From the NCBI GenBank assembly GCA_018969165.1, contig JAGWYX010000368.1, positions 1-5,106 of the forward strand: DNA of 5,106 nucleotides. Direction: 5' to 3'. The notes below the pieces were generated by a model. That model was not told where the DNA came from, ran no database searches, and worked only from the letters and a program-made list of their open reading frames with translations. The position numbers and the translations under genes were made by a program. Numbering within the stretch: position 1 is the stretch's first letter; each line of letters opens with the position of its first letter. The stretch is from Verrucomicrobiota bacterium. GTDB taxonomy: Bacteria > Verrucomicrobiota > Verrucomicrobiia > Limisphaerales > JAGWYX01. Shown here in pieces: positions 5,005-5,106 of the stretch.

Positions 5005-5106
5005 GTGGCGTCGCTTTTGGCTTCTGGCTAGGCGCCAGACCGGGAGTGTATCCCAGCGATACTGGACCGGTCGCGCAACAACGCCAGCAGCCAAAAGCGG
5101 CGCCAC
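5005..5106. repeat. 102-bp inverted repeat with 24-nt arms, reaching the window end
   Basis: The left arm (5005-5028) and the reverse complement of the right arm (5083-5106) agree at 22 of 24 positions; both contain CGCTTTTGGCT. Inside, GACCGG (5038-5043) pairs with CCGGTC (5067-5072), and GTATC (5048-5052) with GATAC (5058-5062) around loop CCAGC. The whole unit can fold into one long, several-tier hairpin. The right arm stops at the last base, so the element may continue beyond the window. The minus-strand frame through it resembles recurrent spurious short proteins I recall from verrucomicrobial genomes, which supports a dispersed repeat. No transposase is present. Confidence 0.75.

Noticed and set aside
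4699..5106. Two 65-codon open frames on - within the repeat cluster (4699-4896 and 4909-5106)
   Set aside because: They are translations of palindromic repeats. Similar short frames are a known source of false gene calls in repeat-rich genomes.
4724..5106. CRISPR array
   Set aside because: The inverted repeats differ in sequence from each other and are not regularly spaced direct repeats with unique spacers.

Overview
The window looks like chromosomal DNA of a Verrucomicrobiota bacterium, probably near the Pedosphaera/Limisphaerales group. This is an inference from three things: a prepilin-like protein with an H-X9-DG motif and a WN-DHQPH tail, a membrane-anchored protein with the VES-DY--YI-NLR-IGCPE-TIRDII block, and a run of GC-rich palindromic repeats. 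I recall all three from that phylum, but no search was run. There are few clear Shine-Dalgarno sequences.

Left part (1-1962, genes on +): a lone prepilin-like protein (151-975) is followed by a secreted or periplasmic CHASE2-like protein (1099-1941). The second gene is cut in two by one in-frame TGA at 1615-1617. A plausible intrinsic terminator overlaps its final stop codon.

Middle (1963-2278): this stretch has no gene. It holds a strong hairpin capped by a GCGA tetraloop, two pairs of short direct repeats each spaced 10 bp, and the 3' half of a tRNA-Thr (anticodon TGT) ending in encoded CCA, with no 5' half. This is the arrangement expected at the distal end of an element integrated into a tRNA gene. 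By the orientation of the fragment, the element lies to the left (prepilin and CHASE2 side) and the ancestral chromosome to the right. No integrase is visible in the window.

Right part (2279-4582, genes on -): a 428-residue membrane-anchored protein of unknown function is followed after 18 bp by a full-length transaldolase with its catalytic residues intact. The two are probably co-transcribed from right to left.

Far right (4583-5106): no gene. From about 4724 to the window end it is a mosaic of four inverted repeats, including a 51-bp three-way-junction element, a 67-bp imperfect hairpin, and a 102-bp inverted repeat with 24-nt arms that reaches the last base. These look like dispersed genomic repeats lying upstream of the 428-residue protein gene.
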